Source: Mesorhizobium sp. (GTDB lineage Bacteria > Pseudomonadota > Alphaproteobacteria > Rhizobiales > Rhizobiaceae). From it: 38,641 nt of DNA. A program made the position numbers and the translations under genes. The notes beneath the pieces were generated by a model. That model was not told the origin of the DNA and did not search any database. It worked only from the letters and a program-made list of their open reading frames with translations. Below, piece after piece: positions 8,000 through 15,769 of the stretch. How positions within the stretch are numbered: position 1 is the first letter of the stretch; each line of letters opens with the position of its first letter. Where the stretch lies: positions 1 to 38,641 of the forward strand of contig SAPZ01000040.1 in the NCBI GenBank assembly GCA_004020875.1. Direction: 5' to 3'.

Positions 8000-8464
8000 A
8001 TGCCCGCCCAAAGCGATCTGAAGCCAATGCTCAATGCGGCCGAAGTCAATGCGCTGATGGCAAGCGTCTATCCGCAACTCAACGACAGTTTCACCTCCTA
8101 CGAGGCGATCGACGTGTTTCCCGGCGGCTGCACAGTGCGGCTCAATGCGAACGAACGGCATCTACGCCCCGGCGGCACGGTCTCAGGCCCGTCGCTGTTC
8201 ACACTGGCCGACATCGGCGGCTATGTCTGCGTGCTCAGCCATGCCGGACCGGACGCGCTCTCGGTGACTGTCAACCTCGATATCAATTTCATGCGCAAGG
8301 CCGATGCCGGTCCGATCGATGGCCATTGCCGGATCCTGAAGCTCGGCAAGAGCCTGATGGTGTTCGACATCGACATCGTGGCGGGCCCGGATGGGCACAC
8401 TGTGGCGCATGCCACCGGGACCTATTCCATTCCAAGGAAGCGCGAGAATGATGCGGTAAAATAG
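8000..8464 (+). CDS. PaaI-type hotdog-fold thioesterase
   Basis: A 154-residue single hotdog domain. The region HLRPGGTVSGPSLFTLADIG (residues 55-74) is the central helix with its preceding turn, and VTVNLDINFMRKA and VAHATGTYSIP match the acyl-CoA thioesterase beta strands. Such proteins hydrolyse aryl- or acyl-CoA thioesters in the cytoplasm. ATG 8000 is preceded by AGGAC with suitable spacing; an upstream in-frame Met (7928) would add an extension unlike the family. It diverges from the ECHDC3-like gene, with 146 bases between, so the two CoA-related genes could share control. Confidence 0.85.
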   Translation: MPAQSDLKPMLNAAEVNALMASVYPQLNDSFTSYEAIDVFPGGCTVRLNANERHLRPGGTVSGPSLFTLADIGGYVCVLSHAGPDALSVTVNLDINFMRKADAGPIDGHCRILKLGKSLMVFDIDIVAGPDGHTVAHATGTYSIPRKRENDAVK

Positions 8465-8526
8465 TACCGTCTTATCAAGAGATTGTTTTTTCTATATTTA
8501 TTCGCCTGAACTCATTTTTCGTTGCC

Positions 8527-8555
8527 TTGACGCGTCAGGCGCCCTCGCCTATAAG
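8527..8555 (+). promoter_or_regulatory. Sigma-70-type promoter of rplM-rpsI
   Basis: TTGACG at 8527-8532 and TATAAG at 8550-8555 are separated by exactly 17 bases, a close match to the vegetative consensus. The site is about 120 bases upstream of rplM, leaving a structured leader. Confidence 0.8.
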
Positions 8556-8568
8556 CCCACCCGAAGCA

Positions 8569-8659
8569 GCGGCCCGGAAAGGCCGCCGTTTTGTTATTGG
8601 CGGACTTTCCGTCAATCCAAGCAACAAGAAACGCCTTTCTGTCCTTCGGGTCTGAAAGG
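8569..8659 (+). promoter_or_regulatory. Structured leader of the rplM-rpsI mRNA
   Basis: Two hairpins lie between the promoter and rplM. The first is GCGGCC (8569-8574) with GGCCGC (8581-8586), followed by CGTTTTGTT, which looks like a weak attenuator. The second spans 8634-8659: CCTTTC pairs with GAAAGG, with further CC/GG pairs closing a TTCG tetraloop. It ends 19 bases before the start codon. In E. coli, L13 represses its own operon at translation, so a feedback role is plausible but inferred. Confidence 0.45.
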
Positions 8660-8678
8660 TCAACCTGAGAGCAAAACC

Positions 8679-9143
8679 ATGGCTACCTTTTCGCAGAAGC
8701 CTGCGGATGTGGTGAAGAAGTGGGTGCTGATCGACGCCGAAGGTCTCGTCGTCGGTCGTCTGGCCACTGTCATCGCCAACCATCTGCGCGGCAAGCACAA
8801 GCCCACCTTTACCCCGCATGTCGATGATGGCGACAATGTCATCGTCATCAATGCAGACAAGGTGGTGTTCACCGGCAAGAAGTACACCGACAAGGTCTAC
8901 TACTGGCACACTGGCCATCCCGGCGGCATCAAGGAGCGCACCGCGCGCCAGCTGCTCGAGGGCCGTTTCCCCGAGCGCGTCGTCGAGAAGGCCGTCGAGC
9001 GCATGATCCCGCGCGGCCCGCTTGGCCGCCGCCAGATGAAGAATCTCCGCGTCTATGCCGGCGCCGAGCATCCGCACACCGCCCAGCAGCCCGTCACGCT
9101 CGACGTGGCCAAGCTGAACTCCAAGAACAAGAGGGCTTCGTAA
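8679..9143 (+). CDS. rplM: 50S ribosomal protein L13
   Basis: A 154-residue protein matching bacterial L13 over its full length. KWVLIDAEGLVVGRLAT is the usual N-terminus, followed by HLRGKHKPTFTPHVDDGD, VVFTGKK, YYWHTGHPGG and MIPRGPLGRRQMKNLRVYAG. It is an early-assembling large-subunit protein. Its stop TAA shares its last base with the ATG of rpsI (TAATG), so the two are translationally coupled. Confidence 0.98.
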   Translation: MATFSQKPADVVKKWVLIDAEGLVVGRLATVIANHLRGKHKPTFTPHVDDGDNVIVINADKVVFTGKKYTDKVYYWHTGHPGGIKERTARQLLEGRFPERVVEKAVERMIPRGPLGRRQMKNLRVYAGAEHPHTAQQPVTLDVAKLNSKNKRAS

Positions 9144-9613
9144 TGGCTGAGCTTTCCTCGCTCGCAGAACTCGGCACCGTGGCCGCGCAGCCGGCCGCGC
9201 CCGTGCATGTCCAGAAGCTCGACAAGTCGGGCCGCGCCTATGCCACCGGCAAGCGCAAGAACGCCATCGCGCGCGTCTGGGTGAAGCCGGGCTCCGGCAA
9301 GATCACTGTGAACGACAAGGAATTCGCGACCTATTTCGCGCGTCCGGTGCTGCAGATGATCCTCAACCAGCCGATCGTCGCGGCCAACCGCGCCGGCCAG
9401 TACGACATCGTTGCCACCGTCATCGGCGGCGGCCTCTCCGGCCAGGCCGGTGCGGTGCGTCACGGCATCTCCAAGGCGCTGACCTACTACGAGCCGGGCC
9501 TGCGCTCGGTGCTCAAGAAGGGCGGCTTCCTGACCCGCGACAGCCGCGTGGTCGAGCGCAAGAAGTACGGCAAGGCCAAGGCCCGTCGCAGCTTCCAGTT
9601 CTCGAAGCGCTAA
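9143..9613 (+). CDS. rpsI: 30S ribosomal protein S9
   Basis: A 156-residue S9 with the typical alphaproteobacterial N-terminal extension of about 30 residues. The conserved core begins at GRAYATGKRKNAIARVWVK. The C-terminal tail DSRVVERKKYGKAKARRSFQ ends in FSKR, the basic tail that contacts P-site tRNA. It overlaps rplM by one base and is followed by a strong terminator. In many Alphaproteobacteria argC follows closely; here argC lies about 4.4 kb downstream. Confidence 0.98.
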   Translation: MAELSSLAELGTVAAQPAAPVHVQKLDKSGRAYATGKRKNAIARVWVKPGSGKITVNDKEFATYFARPVLQMILNQPIVAANRAGQYDIVATVIGGGLSGQAGAVRHGISKALTYYEPGLRSVLKKGGFLTRDSRVVERKKYGKAKARRSFQFSKR

Positions 9614-9636
9614 GCGCTGCGAAATCCAAGCTTTCG

Positions 9637-9667
9637 AAAGGCCGCTTCTGGGCGGCCTTTTTTGTTT
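9637..9667 (+). terminator. Rho-independent terminator of rplM-rpsI
   Basis: AAAGGCCGC (9637-9645) pairs with GCGGCCTTT (9652-9660) around a six-base loop, and the T tract continues to 9663 with GTTTT after it. It starts 23 bases after the rpsI stop and sits just before the convergent LysR gene. Confidence 0.9.
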
Positions 9668-9670
9668 TCG

Positions 9671-10579
9671 TCACCAGTGCCCGGCCGGCGTCTTGATGTA
9701 GTCGATGAAGGCGCGCAGCGGCGCGGGCACCAGACGGCGCCCGGGATAGTAGAGAAACGGACCGGAAAATTCCTGCCACCACGGCTCCAGCACGGGCTCC
9801 AGCGCGCCGCTCTCGAAATGCGGGCGTACCCAGTCCTCGAACAGCCAGAGAATGCCGACGCCGGCGATCGCCGCATCGATGGCGAGATCGACGCCTCCGC
9901 CGATGCTGACGAGCAATGGTCCTGTGGTATCGACCCGCACCACCTCACCGTCCCGCTCGAACTCCCAGGGCGTCATGACCCCGCTCGGGAAGCGGCCGCG
10001 TATGCAGGCATGGCCAAGCAGGTCGCGCGGGTGCTGCGGACGGCCGTTCCGGTCAAGGTAGGACGGCGCGGCGGAGGTGGTGAAGCGCTGCGTGCGCGGC
10101 CCGATCGGCACGGCGATCATGTCCTGCTCCAGCCGCTCATCATAGCGGATGCCGGCATCACAGCCTGCCACCAGCAGATCGATGAAATTCTCCTCGGCGA
10201 TCACCTCCAGGCGAATGGCAGGATAGGCGGCGAGAAATCCCGGAACGATCCTTGGCAACACCAGCCGCGAGGCGCTTACCGGCACGTTGAGCCGCAAGGT
10301 TCCGGCAGGCCGGTCGCGAAAGCCGTTCACCACATCGAGCGCTGCCTCGACCTCGCTCAGCGCGGGGCCGAGCCGCGCCAGCAGGCCGGCGCCAGCCTCG
10401 GTCAAAGCGACGCTGCGCGTCGTGCGATTGAAGAGCCGGACGCCGAGCTGGGTTTCCAGACGGCGGATGGCATCACTGAGCGCGGAGGCGCTGCCCGCCG
10501 TGGCGCGGGCGCCTTCGCGAAAGCCACCGGCGCGCGCCACGGCCATGAACGCCTGAAGATCATTGAGGTCAACCGCCAT
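9671..10579 (-). CDS. LysR-family transcriptional regulator
   Basis: A 302-residue LysR regulator. The winged helix-turn-helix occupies about residues 1-60 (DLQAFMAVARAGGFREGARA, then SASALSDAIRRLE and RLFNRTTRSVALTEAG). The effector-binding domain begins near residue 90 (GTLRLNVP) and extends to the C-terminus. It is of the type that controls neighbouring oxidoreductases. It is divergent from the aldo/keto reductase gene with 94 bases between, the classic LysR-target arrangement, so it probably controls that gene and itself. The inducer is unknown. Confidence 0.9.
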   Translation of the reverse strand: MAVDLNDLQAFMAVARAGGFREGARATAGSASALSDAIRRLETQLGVRLFNRTTRSVALTEAGAGLLARLGPALSEVEAALDVVNGFRDRPAGTLRLNVPVSASRLVLPRIVPGFLAAYPAIRLEVIAEENFIDLLVAGCDAGIRYDERLEQDMIAVPIGPRTQRFTTSAAPSYLDRNGRPQHPRDLLGHACIRGRFPSGVMTPWEFERDGEVVRVDTTGPLLVSIGGGVDLAIDAAIAGVGILWLFEDWVRPHFESGALEPVLEPWWQEFSGPFLYYPGRRLVPAPLRAFIDYIKTPAGHW

Positions 10580-10673
10580 TGTACTGAATCTCGCACAAGC
10601 CGTTCCGAATATAGCCGATTATCGGGACAGTGACCATGCTCTATCTCCGTCGTCGACAGCGAAGGAGACCACG

Positions 10674-11546
10674 ATGTCCAGCGTAGACAAATCCGGCACT
10701 TACAAACTCGGCGACTGCTCGGTCCACCGCCTCGGCTACGGCGCCATGCAGCTTGCGGGCAAAGGTGTGTTCGGTCCGCCCAAAGATCATGACGCGGCCA
10801 TCGCCGTGCTGCGCGAAGCGGTTGCCGCCGGCGTTGACCATATCGACACCAGCGATTTCTACGGCCCGCACGTCACGAACCTTTTGATCCGCGAAGCGCT
10901 GGCGCCCTACCGCGATAATCTGACCATCGTCACCAAGATCGGCGCCCGCCGCGGCGATGACGCGTCCTGGCTGCCGGCCTTCGCGCCCAAGGAGCTCGAG
11001 CAGGCCGTGCATGACAACCTTCGCAACCTCGGGCTCGACGTGATGGATGTCGTCAACCTGCGCCTGATGTTCGACGTGCACGGCCCTGCGGAGGGTTCGA
11101 TCGAGGCTCCGCTGTCCGCGCTGGCCGAGTTGCAGCGCAAAGGCCTCGTGCGCCATATCGGCTTGAGCAACGTCACCCGCGCGCAGATCGCGGAAGGCCG
11201 CAAGATCTGCGACATCGTCTGCGTGCAGAACCATTACAATCTCGCGCATCGCGACGATGACGCGCTTATCGACCAGCTGGCGCGCGGCGGCATCGCCTAT
11301 GTGCCCTTCTTCCCACTCGGCGGCTTCAGTCCGTTGCAATCATCGACGCTGTCCGACGTGGCCGAACGGCTCGGCGCGACGCCGATGCAGGTGGCGCTGG
11401 CGTGGTTGCTGCAGCGTGCGCCCAATATCCTTCTGATACCGGGCACGTCGTCGGTCGCGCATCTGCGGGACAATCTAGCGGCCGCGGAGTTGGAGTTGTC
11501 GGCTGATGTGTTGAACGAGCTGGATGGCGTGGCGAAAGCAGCGTAG
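10674..11546 (+). CDS. Aldo/keto reductase (YdbC-like)
   Basis: A 290-residue NADPH-dependent aldo/keto reductase with a TIM-barrel fold. DTSDFYGP holds the catalytic Asp and Tyr, IVTKIG the Lys, and IGLSN and the C-terminal LLIPGTSSVAHL the nucleotide-binding residues. It resembles E. coli YdbC. The physiological carbonyl substrate is unknown. ATG 10674 is preceded by AAGGAGACC, a strong ribosome-binding site; the frame extends upstream to 10563, but that overlaps the LysR gene. The divergent LysR regulator is the likely controller. Confidence 0.9.
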   Translation: MSSVDKSGTYKLGDCSVHRLGYGAMQLAGKGVFGPPKDHDAAIAVLREAVAAGVDHIDTSDFYGPHVTNLLIREALAPYRDNLTIVTKIGARRGDDASWLPAFAPKELEQAVHDNLRNLGLDVMDVVNLRLMFDVHGPAEGSIEAPLSALAELQRKGLVRHIGLSNVTRAQIAEGRKICDIVCVQNHYNLAHRDDDALIDQLARGGIAYVPFFPLGGFSPLQSSTLSDVAERLGATPMQVALAWLLQRAPNILLIPGTSSVAHLRDNLAAAELELSADVLNELDGVAKAA

Positions 11547-11629
11547 CTCGGCGCAGCACCCCGCCCGCGCCGCGCTTTATACTCGAACGCTGGCACGCTG
11601 GCATGGAGCGACTACAGTTGGCACGACGC

Positions 11630-11690
11630 GCTACCTTCCCTCGATGGGGAGGTCGGCGCGCGAAGCGCCGGGCGGGGTGAAGCGCCACGC
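11630..11690. repeat. GC-rich intergenic element, rhizobial repeat-like
   Basis: This gap between convergent genes holds GGCGC (11655-11659) and GCGCC (11665-11669) around GCGAA, flanked by CCCTCGATGGGGAGG and GGGCGGGGTGAAG. The composition resembles palindromic intergenic repeats common in Mesorhizobium. No second copy is in the window, so the repeat status is recalled knowledge rather than observation. Confidence 0.3.
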
Positions 11691-11696
11691 CGGGTC

Positions 11697-12755
11697 CTAA
11701 TTGATGCTCGCCGTGTGCGCCGGCTCGGCCTGCTTGATGTCCGTAGTGTAAGGCACCCGATACCCGTTCGCGGCCAGCCACTCAATAGCCGCTTTCGGCT
11801 CGTCGGTCTGGATGATCGTTGCGCCGCGGTCGACCCAGAAACCCCAAGCTTCGCGTGGCAGGCCGGCGGCGACGGCGAGTTCGTCGCCACGGCCGCCGGC
11901 GAGGAAGCCGCCCGGCTTGCGCACGATGGCGTAGGTGTCGGCCCAAAGGTGCCAATCGCCTCGGGCCGCTTCGGCGCGCATATGGTTGCTGAACAGCGGC
12001 CCGCCAGAGGCGGTCAGCGTCTCGGCGCCGTTGCGCCAGTTGATCAATTCGATGGCGCGCGGCGCGAACGCCTTGGCGACCTCATCGGCGAAGGCGGCGT
12101 CATGCACGGCGTCGTCGGCGAGGATCGGCATGAACTGGAAGCCGCCGCCTGCCCTGGAAAGCGCGGCACTGGCGGCATCGATGCGCTGCCGGTTCCAGAG
12201 GTTCTCCTTGACGATCACCTGGTCGGCCATGCCGAGGTCGCGCGCCTCCGCGACCATTCCGGGTAGGTCGGTCATCTCCAGCTTGTTGTCGAGGTTGATC
12301 AGGATCCTATCCCTGGTCGTCAGCAGCATCTCGCGCAGCGTCGACACCGTCTCGTTGGTGACGGTGCCCGTGCCCTCGATGACCAGCCGGCATTTCTTCA
12401 GCTCGGCAAGCGTGTAGTTCACAACCTCGCCCTTGCAGGTGGTGGTGCGGTCGAGCCAGCTGTCATGCATGATGACGAACTCGCCGTCCTTCGCGCGCCG
12501 GACGTCGACCTCGACGATCTCGGCGCCGATCGCGATCGACCCTTCGACCGCGGCCAACGAGTTCTCCGCGTAAAGCGTCTGGCCGGCCTGCATGCTGCCG
12601 GCGCGGTGCGCGGCGATCATCACATGATCGCGCCATTGGTTGGCGTGCTCGAAACGCTCGAGGATTTGGGCAGCGCGCGTCTGGCCGGCTAGACTTTGGC
12701 CGGGAATTGCACCAAGCGCGGCGGACAGAAAAAGGCTCAGCCAGAGTGTTCGCAT
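11697..12755 (-). CDS. Secreted glycerophosphodiester phosphodiesterase-family protein
   Basis: A 352-residue GDPD/PI-PLC-like TIM-barrel protein. Residues 1-24 look like a Sec signal peptide with cleavage after SLAG. Motifs in order are AHRAG with His50-Arg51, AENS with Glu64-Asn65, VEVDVRRAKDGEFVIMHD with the probable metal ligands Glu82 and Asp84 and the catalytic His97, and the late TDEP. It would hydrolyse glycerophosphodiesters (or a related phosphodiester) in the periplasm and supply glycerol-3-phosphate. Variants of this subgroup sometimes act on other substrates. It is divergent from the agmatinase gene. Confidence 0.88.
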   Translation of the reverse strand: MRTLWLSLFLSAALGAIPGQSLAGQTRAAQILERFEHANQWRDHVMIAAHRAGSMQAGQTLYAENSLAAVEGSIAIGAEIVEVDVRRAKDGEFVIMHDSWLDRTTTCKGEVVNYTLAELKKCRLVIEGTGTVTNETVSTLREMLLTTRDRILINLDNKLEMTDLPGMVAEARDLGMADQVIVKENLWNRQRIDAASAALSRAGGGFQFMPILADDAVHDAAFADEVAKAFAPRAIELINWRNGAETLTASGGPLFSNHMRAEAARGDWHLWADTYAIVRKPGGFLAGGRGDELAVAAGLPREAWGFWVDRGATIIQTDEPKAAIEWLAANGYRVPYTTDIKQAEPAHTASIN

Positions 12756-12943
12756 CGGGGAATCGCTCCGTTCCGGGTCGGTACCCGGTTAGGCGTTTCC
12801 GATGACAAGGCGGTGAACGAAGCCGGCTAGTTTTTGGATCAAATCCTTTTGGAGAGCGCCGCCTCGTTTCCACAAGCTGTGACTGGCATGTTGGGTGCCG
12901 CTTCTGTAGTGGTGGCTGCCCCGATGCAAACCGAGGACCCGTA

Positions 12944-13945
12944 ATGGCGAACCAAGAGATCGACCACGCCTTCACCGCCCGCTCCAAGACGGGCGCGTCG
13001 CTCGAGCCGACTTATGCCGGCGCGCTGTCGTTCATGCGGCGCAAATACACGAAGGACGTGAAGGGCGCGGACGCCGTCGTTTGGGGCATTCCCTTCGACG
13101 CCGCCGTCACCAACCGGCCGGGCGCGCGCTTCGGGCCGCAGGCGATCCGCCGCGCCTCAGCGATCCTCGACAACGACCCGCAATACCCGTTCTCGCGCGA
13201 TCTCTTCGAGCATCTCTCGGTGGTGGATTACGGCGATTGCCTGCTCGACAGCGGCAATCACCAGAAGACGCCGGGCACGATCGAGCGCGAAGCGGCCAAG
13301 ATCCTGAAATCAGGCGCGTTCCTTCTGACGCTCGGCGGCGACCATTTCGTCACCTGGCCGCTGCTCAAGGCGCATGCCGCGATCCACGGGCCGCTGGCGA
13401 TGGTGCAGTTCGACGCGCATCAGGACACCTGGCCGGACGACGGCAAGCGCATCGACCACGGCTCCTTCGTCGCCCGCGCGGTGAAAGAAGGCATCATCGA
13501 CCCCGACCGCTCGATCCAGATCGGCATCCGCACCCATGCGCCGGATACGTTCGGCATCAAGATCCTCTACGGCCATGAGGTCGAGGAAATGCGTGCCTCC
13601 GACATCGCCTATGCGATCGTCGAGCGCACCGGCGGCAAGAAGACCTACCTCACTTTCGACATCGACTGCCTCGATCCCGCCTTCGCGCCCGGCACCGGGA
13701 CGCCGGTGGCAGGAGGCCCTTCCTCGGCAAAGATGCTGTCGACGCTGCGCCAACTCGGCCAAGTCGATGTCGTCGGCGCCGACATCGTCGAGGTTGCGCC
13801 GGCCTATGATCATGCCGATATAACGGCGATCGCCGGATCCATCATCGCCATGCACTATCTCGGCCTGCTGGCGGAACGAAAAGCACGGGCGGAAGAGTTG
13901 AACAACGGCAATCATGCCGCGATAAATCATGCTCACGGTATATGA
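12944..13945 (+). CDS. speB: Agmatinase (ureohydrolase family)
   Basis: A 333-residue ureohydrolase. The binuclear manganese ligands are all present: His134 in GGDH, Asp157/His159/Asp161 in DAHQD, and Asp239/Asp241 in DIDCLD. Agmatinase converts agmatine to putrescine and urea. Related guanidinobutyrases share these motifs, so substrate is the main uncertainty. GAGGA lies upstream of ATG 12944. The stop is 28 bases before argC, so both may share a transcript and link arginine synthesis with polyamine metabolism. Confidence 0.9.
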   Translation: MANQEIDHAFTARSKTGASLEPTYAGALSFMRRKYTKDVKGADAVVWGIPFDAAVTNRPGARFGPQAIRRASAILDNDPQYPFSRDLFEHLSVVDYGDCLLDSGNHQKTPGTIEREAAKILKSGAFLLTLGGDHFVTWPLLKAHAAIHGPLAMVQFDAHQDTWPDDGKRIDHGSFVARAVKEGIIDPDRSIQIGIRTHAPDTFGIKILYGHEVEEMRASDIAYAIVERTGGKKTYLTFDIDCLDPAFAPGTGTPVAGGPSSAKMLSTLRQLGQVDVVGADIVEVAPAYDHADITAIAGSIIAMHYLGLLAERKARAEELNNGNHAAINHAHGI

Positions 13946-13973
13946 CATTGAATCGCAGGGAATTTGGTAAGTC

Positions 13974-14906
13974 ATGAAACCGAAAATCTTCATTGACGGC
14001 GAACACGGCACGACAGGCCTGCAGATCCGGGCGCTGCTTGCCGACCGCGGTGACCTGGAGATCATCTCCATCCCGACCGAGCGCCGCAAGGAGACCGCCG
14101 CGCGCGCCGAATTCCTCAACGCGGCCGACGTCGCGATCCTTTGCCTGCCGGATGCGGCGGCGAAGGAAAGCGTATCGCTGATCACGAACGACACGACCAA
14201 GGTGATCGACGCCTCGACCGCGCATCGCGTCGCCGAGGGCTGGGAATATGGCTTTGCCGAAATGGACAAGGACCAGGCGAAGAAGATCGCCAACGCGAAA
14301 CGCATCGCCAATCCGGGCTGCTGGCCGCAAGGCCCGATCGCGACGCTGCGGCCGCTGGTCTCCGCCGGGCTGCTGCCAGCGGACTTCCCGGTCACCGTCA
14401 ACGGCATTTCCGGTTATTCCGGCGGCGGCCGGCCGATGATCGAGGATTATGTCGGCAAAGGCGAGGACGCGCCCGAGTTTCTGCCCTACGGGCTGACGCT
14501 GCAACACAAGCATGTGCCGGAACTCCGCACCTATGCGAAGCTGTCGCACGATCCGATCATGCAACCGGCCGTGGGCAATTTCGCGCAAGGCATGATCACT
14601 GTGGTGCCGCTGCAGCTCGGCAGTCTCGACCGCGTGCCGACCGGCGCCGAACTCCACGCGGCGATCGCCGACCATTATGCGTCGATCGACGGCGGCGTGG
14701 TCGAGGTCGCGCCCTACACCCACGTCGAGCGCATCCCGGAGATCGATCCGGAGATCTATAACGGCACCAACCGGATGAAGGTCTATGTGTTCGCCAATGA
14801 CGAGAGGGCGCAGGCGCTGCTGATGGCCGTCTACGACAATCTCGGCAAGGGCGCGTCTGGCGCCGCGGTGCAGAATCTCGACCTGATGCTCGACATCAAG
14901 CACTGA
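13974..14906 (+). CDS. argC: N-acetyl-gamma-glutamyl-phosphate reductase (type 2)
   Basis: A 310-residue ArgC of the shorter type-2 form. It reduces N-acetylglutamyl phosphate with NADPH in arginine synthesis. GEHGTTGLQIR near residues 9-19 is the nucleotide-binding turn, DASTAHRV lies at 79-86, the catalytic cysteine is Cys116 in NPGCWPQG, and the GISGYSGGGR and HKHVPEL motifs follow. The downstream APH-fold kinase gene starts within a few bases. Confidence 0.96.
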   Translation: MKPKIFIDGEHGTTGLQIRALLADRGDLEIISIPTERRKETAARAEFLNAADVAILCLPDAAAKESVSLITNDTTKVIDASTAHRVAEGWEYGFAEMDKDQAKKIANAKRIANPGCWPQGPIATLRPLVSAGLLPADFPVTVNGISGYSGGGRPMIEDYVGKGEDAPEFLPYGLTLQHKHVPELRTYAKLSHDPIMQPAVGNFAQGMITVVPLQLGSLDRVPTGAELHAAIADHYASIDGGVVEVAPYTHVERIPEIDPEIYNGTNRMKVYVFANDERAQALLMAVYDNLGKGASGAAVQNLDLMLDIKH

Positions 14907-14912
14907 GTGGTC

Positions 14913-15746
14913 ATGCAGGCATTCCCTGAGCGCTGGAAGGTCAGCGCTCCCGAACTCATTGCAGAGACCTTTTCCAGCCGGATCTGGAAGGTAACGCGAG
15001 AGGATGGTTCGCCGGCGATCGTCAAGGACCTGAAACCCTTCGACGACGTCGCGGACGAGTTGCGCGGCGAGCATTATCTCGCCTGGCGGCGGGGCGAAGG
15101 CGCCGTACGGCTACTCGGCCGCGACGGTCATCGCATGCTGCTCGAGTATGCCGGCGACAGGCTGCTCTCCGAGCATCTTGCGGAGCATGGCGACGATGCC
15201 GCGGCCGCGATTGCCGCCGTCGTGATGGCGAAGCTGTTCTTGCCGTCCGAGCATACGCCTCCGGCCGACCTGCAGCCGCTGCGGGAACGGTATGTGAGCT
15301 TGTTTCGAGTGGCCAAGGCCGACCGGGCCGCCGGGCGAACCAGCCTCTATGTCCACGCCGCAGACATCGCCGAACGGTTGCTTTCCGATCCGCACGCGAC
15401 CAAGCCGCTGCATGGTGACCTGCATCACGACAACATCCTATTGGGCCCGCGCGGCTGGCTGGCGATCGACCCCAAGGGGGTGCTCGGCGATCCCGGTTTC
15501 GACGCGGCGAACATGTTCTACAATCCGCTCGACCGCGACGATCTCTGCCTCGATCCGCGCCGCATCGCGCATATGGCCGAGATGTTTGGAAAGACGCTCG
15601 GGCAGTCGCCGCGCGCCATCCTCGACCATGCGATCGCCTATGGCTGCCTGTCGGCCGCATGGCATCGCGAGGACAAGAACGCGGTCGACGAGAACCGCGA
15701 ATTGGCCGTCGTTGAGGCCATTCGAAAGGTGCGGGCAAGCTTCTGA
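14913..15746 (+). CDS. APH-fold kinase (aminoglycoside/hydroxyurea phosphotransferase-like)
   Basis: A 277-residue protein with the APH fold. The likely ATP lysine is Lys38 (AIVKDL). The catalytic loop HGDLHHDNIL (from residue 167) has Asp169 and Asn174, and Asp186 in AIDPKG takes the place of the metal-binding DFG aspartate. The pattern matches the APH(6)/hydroxyurea kinase family (PF04655-type). Chromosomal members may phosphorylate streptomycin or a metabolite; resistance is not established here. A GTG at 14907, directly after the argC stop, is an alternative start; I prefer ATG 14913. Confidence 0.85.
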   Translation: MQAFPERWKVSAPELIAETFSSRIWKVTREDGSPAIVKDLKPFDDVADELRGEHYLAWRRGEGAVRLLGRDGHRMLLEYAGDRLLSEHLAEHGDDAAAAIAAVVMAKLFLPSEHTPPADLQPLRERYVSLFRVAKADRAAGRTSLYVHAADIAERLLSDPHATKPLHGDLHHDNILLGPRGWLAIDPKGVLGDPGFDAANMFYNPLDRDDLCLDPRRIAHMAEMFGKTLGQSPRAILDHAIAYGCLSAAWHREDKNAVDENRELAVVEAIRKVRASF

Positions 15747-15769
15747 CCGCAGCGCAGCCTCATCGCGAA

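Noticed and set aside
13842..15074. A 410-codon minus-strand open frame opposite argC
   Set aside because: argC on the plus strand has all family motifs; the antisense frame spans three unrelated genes.
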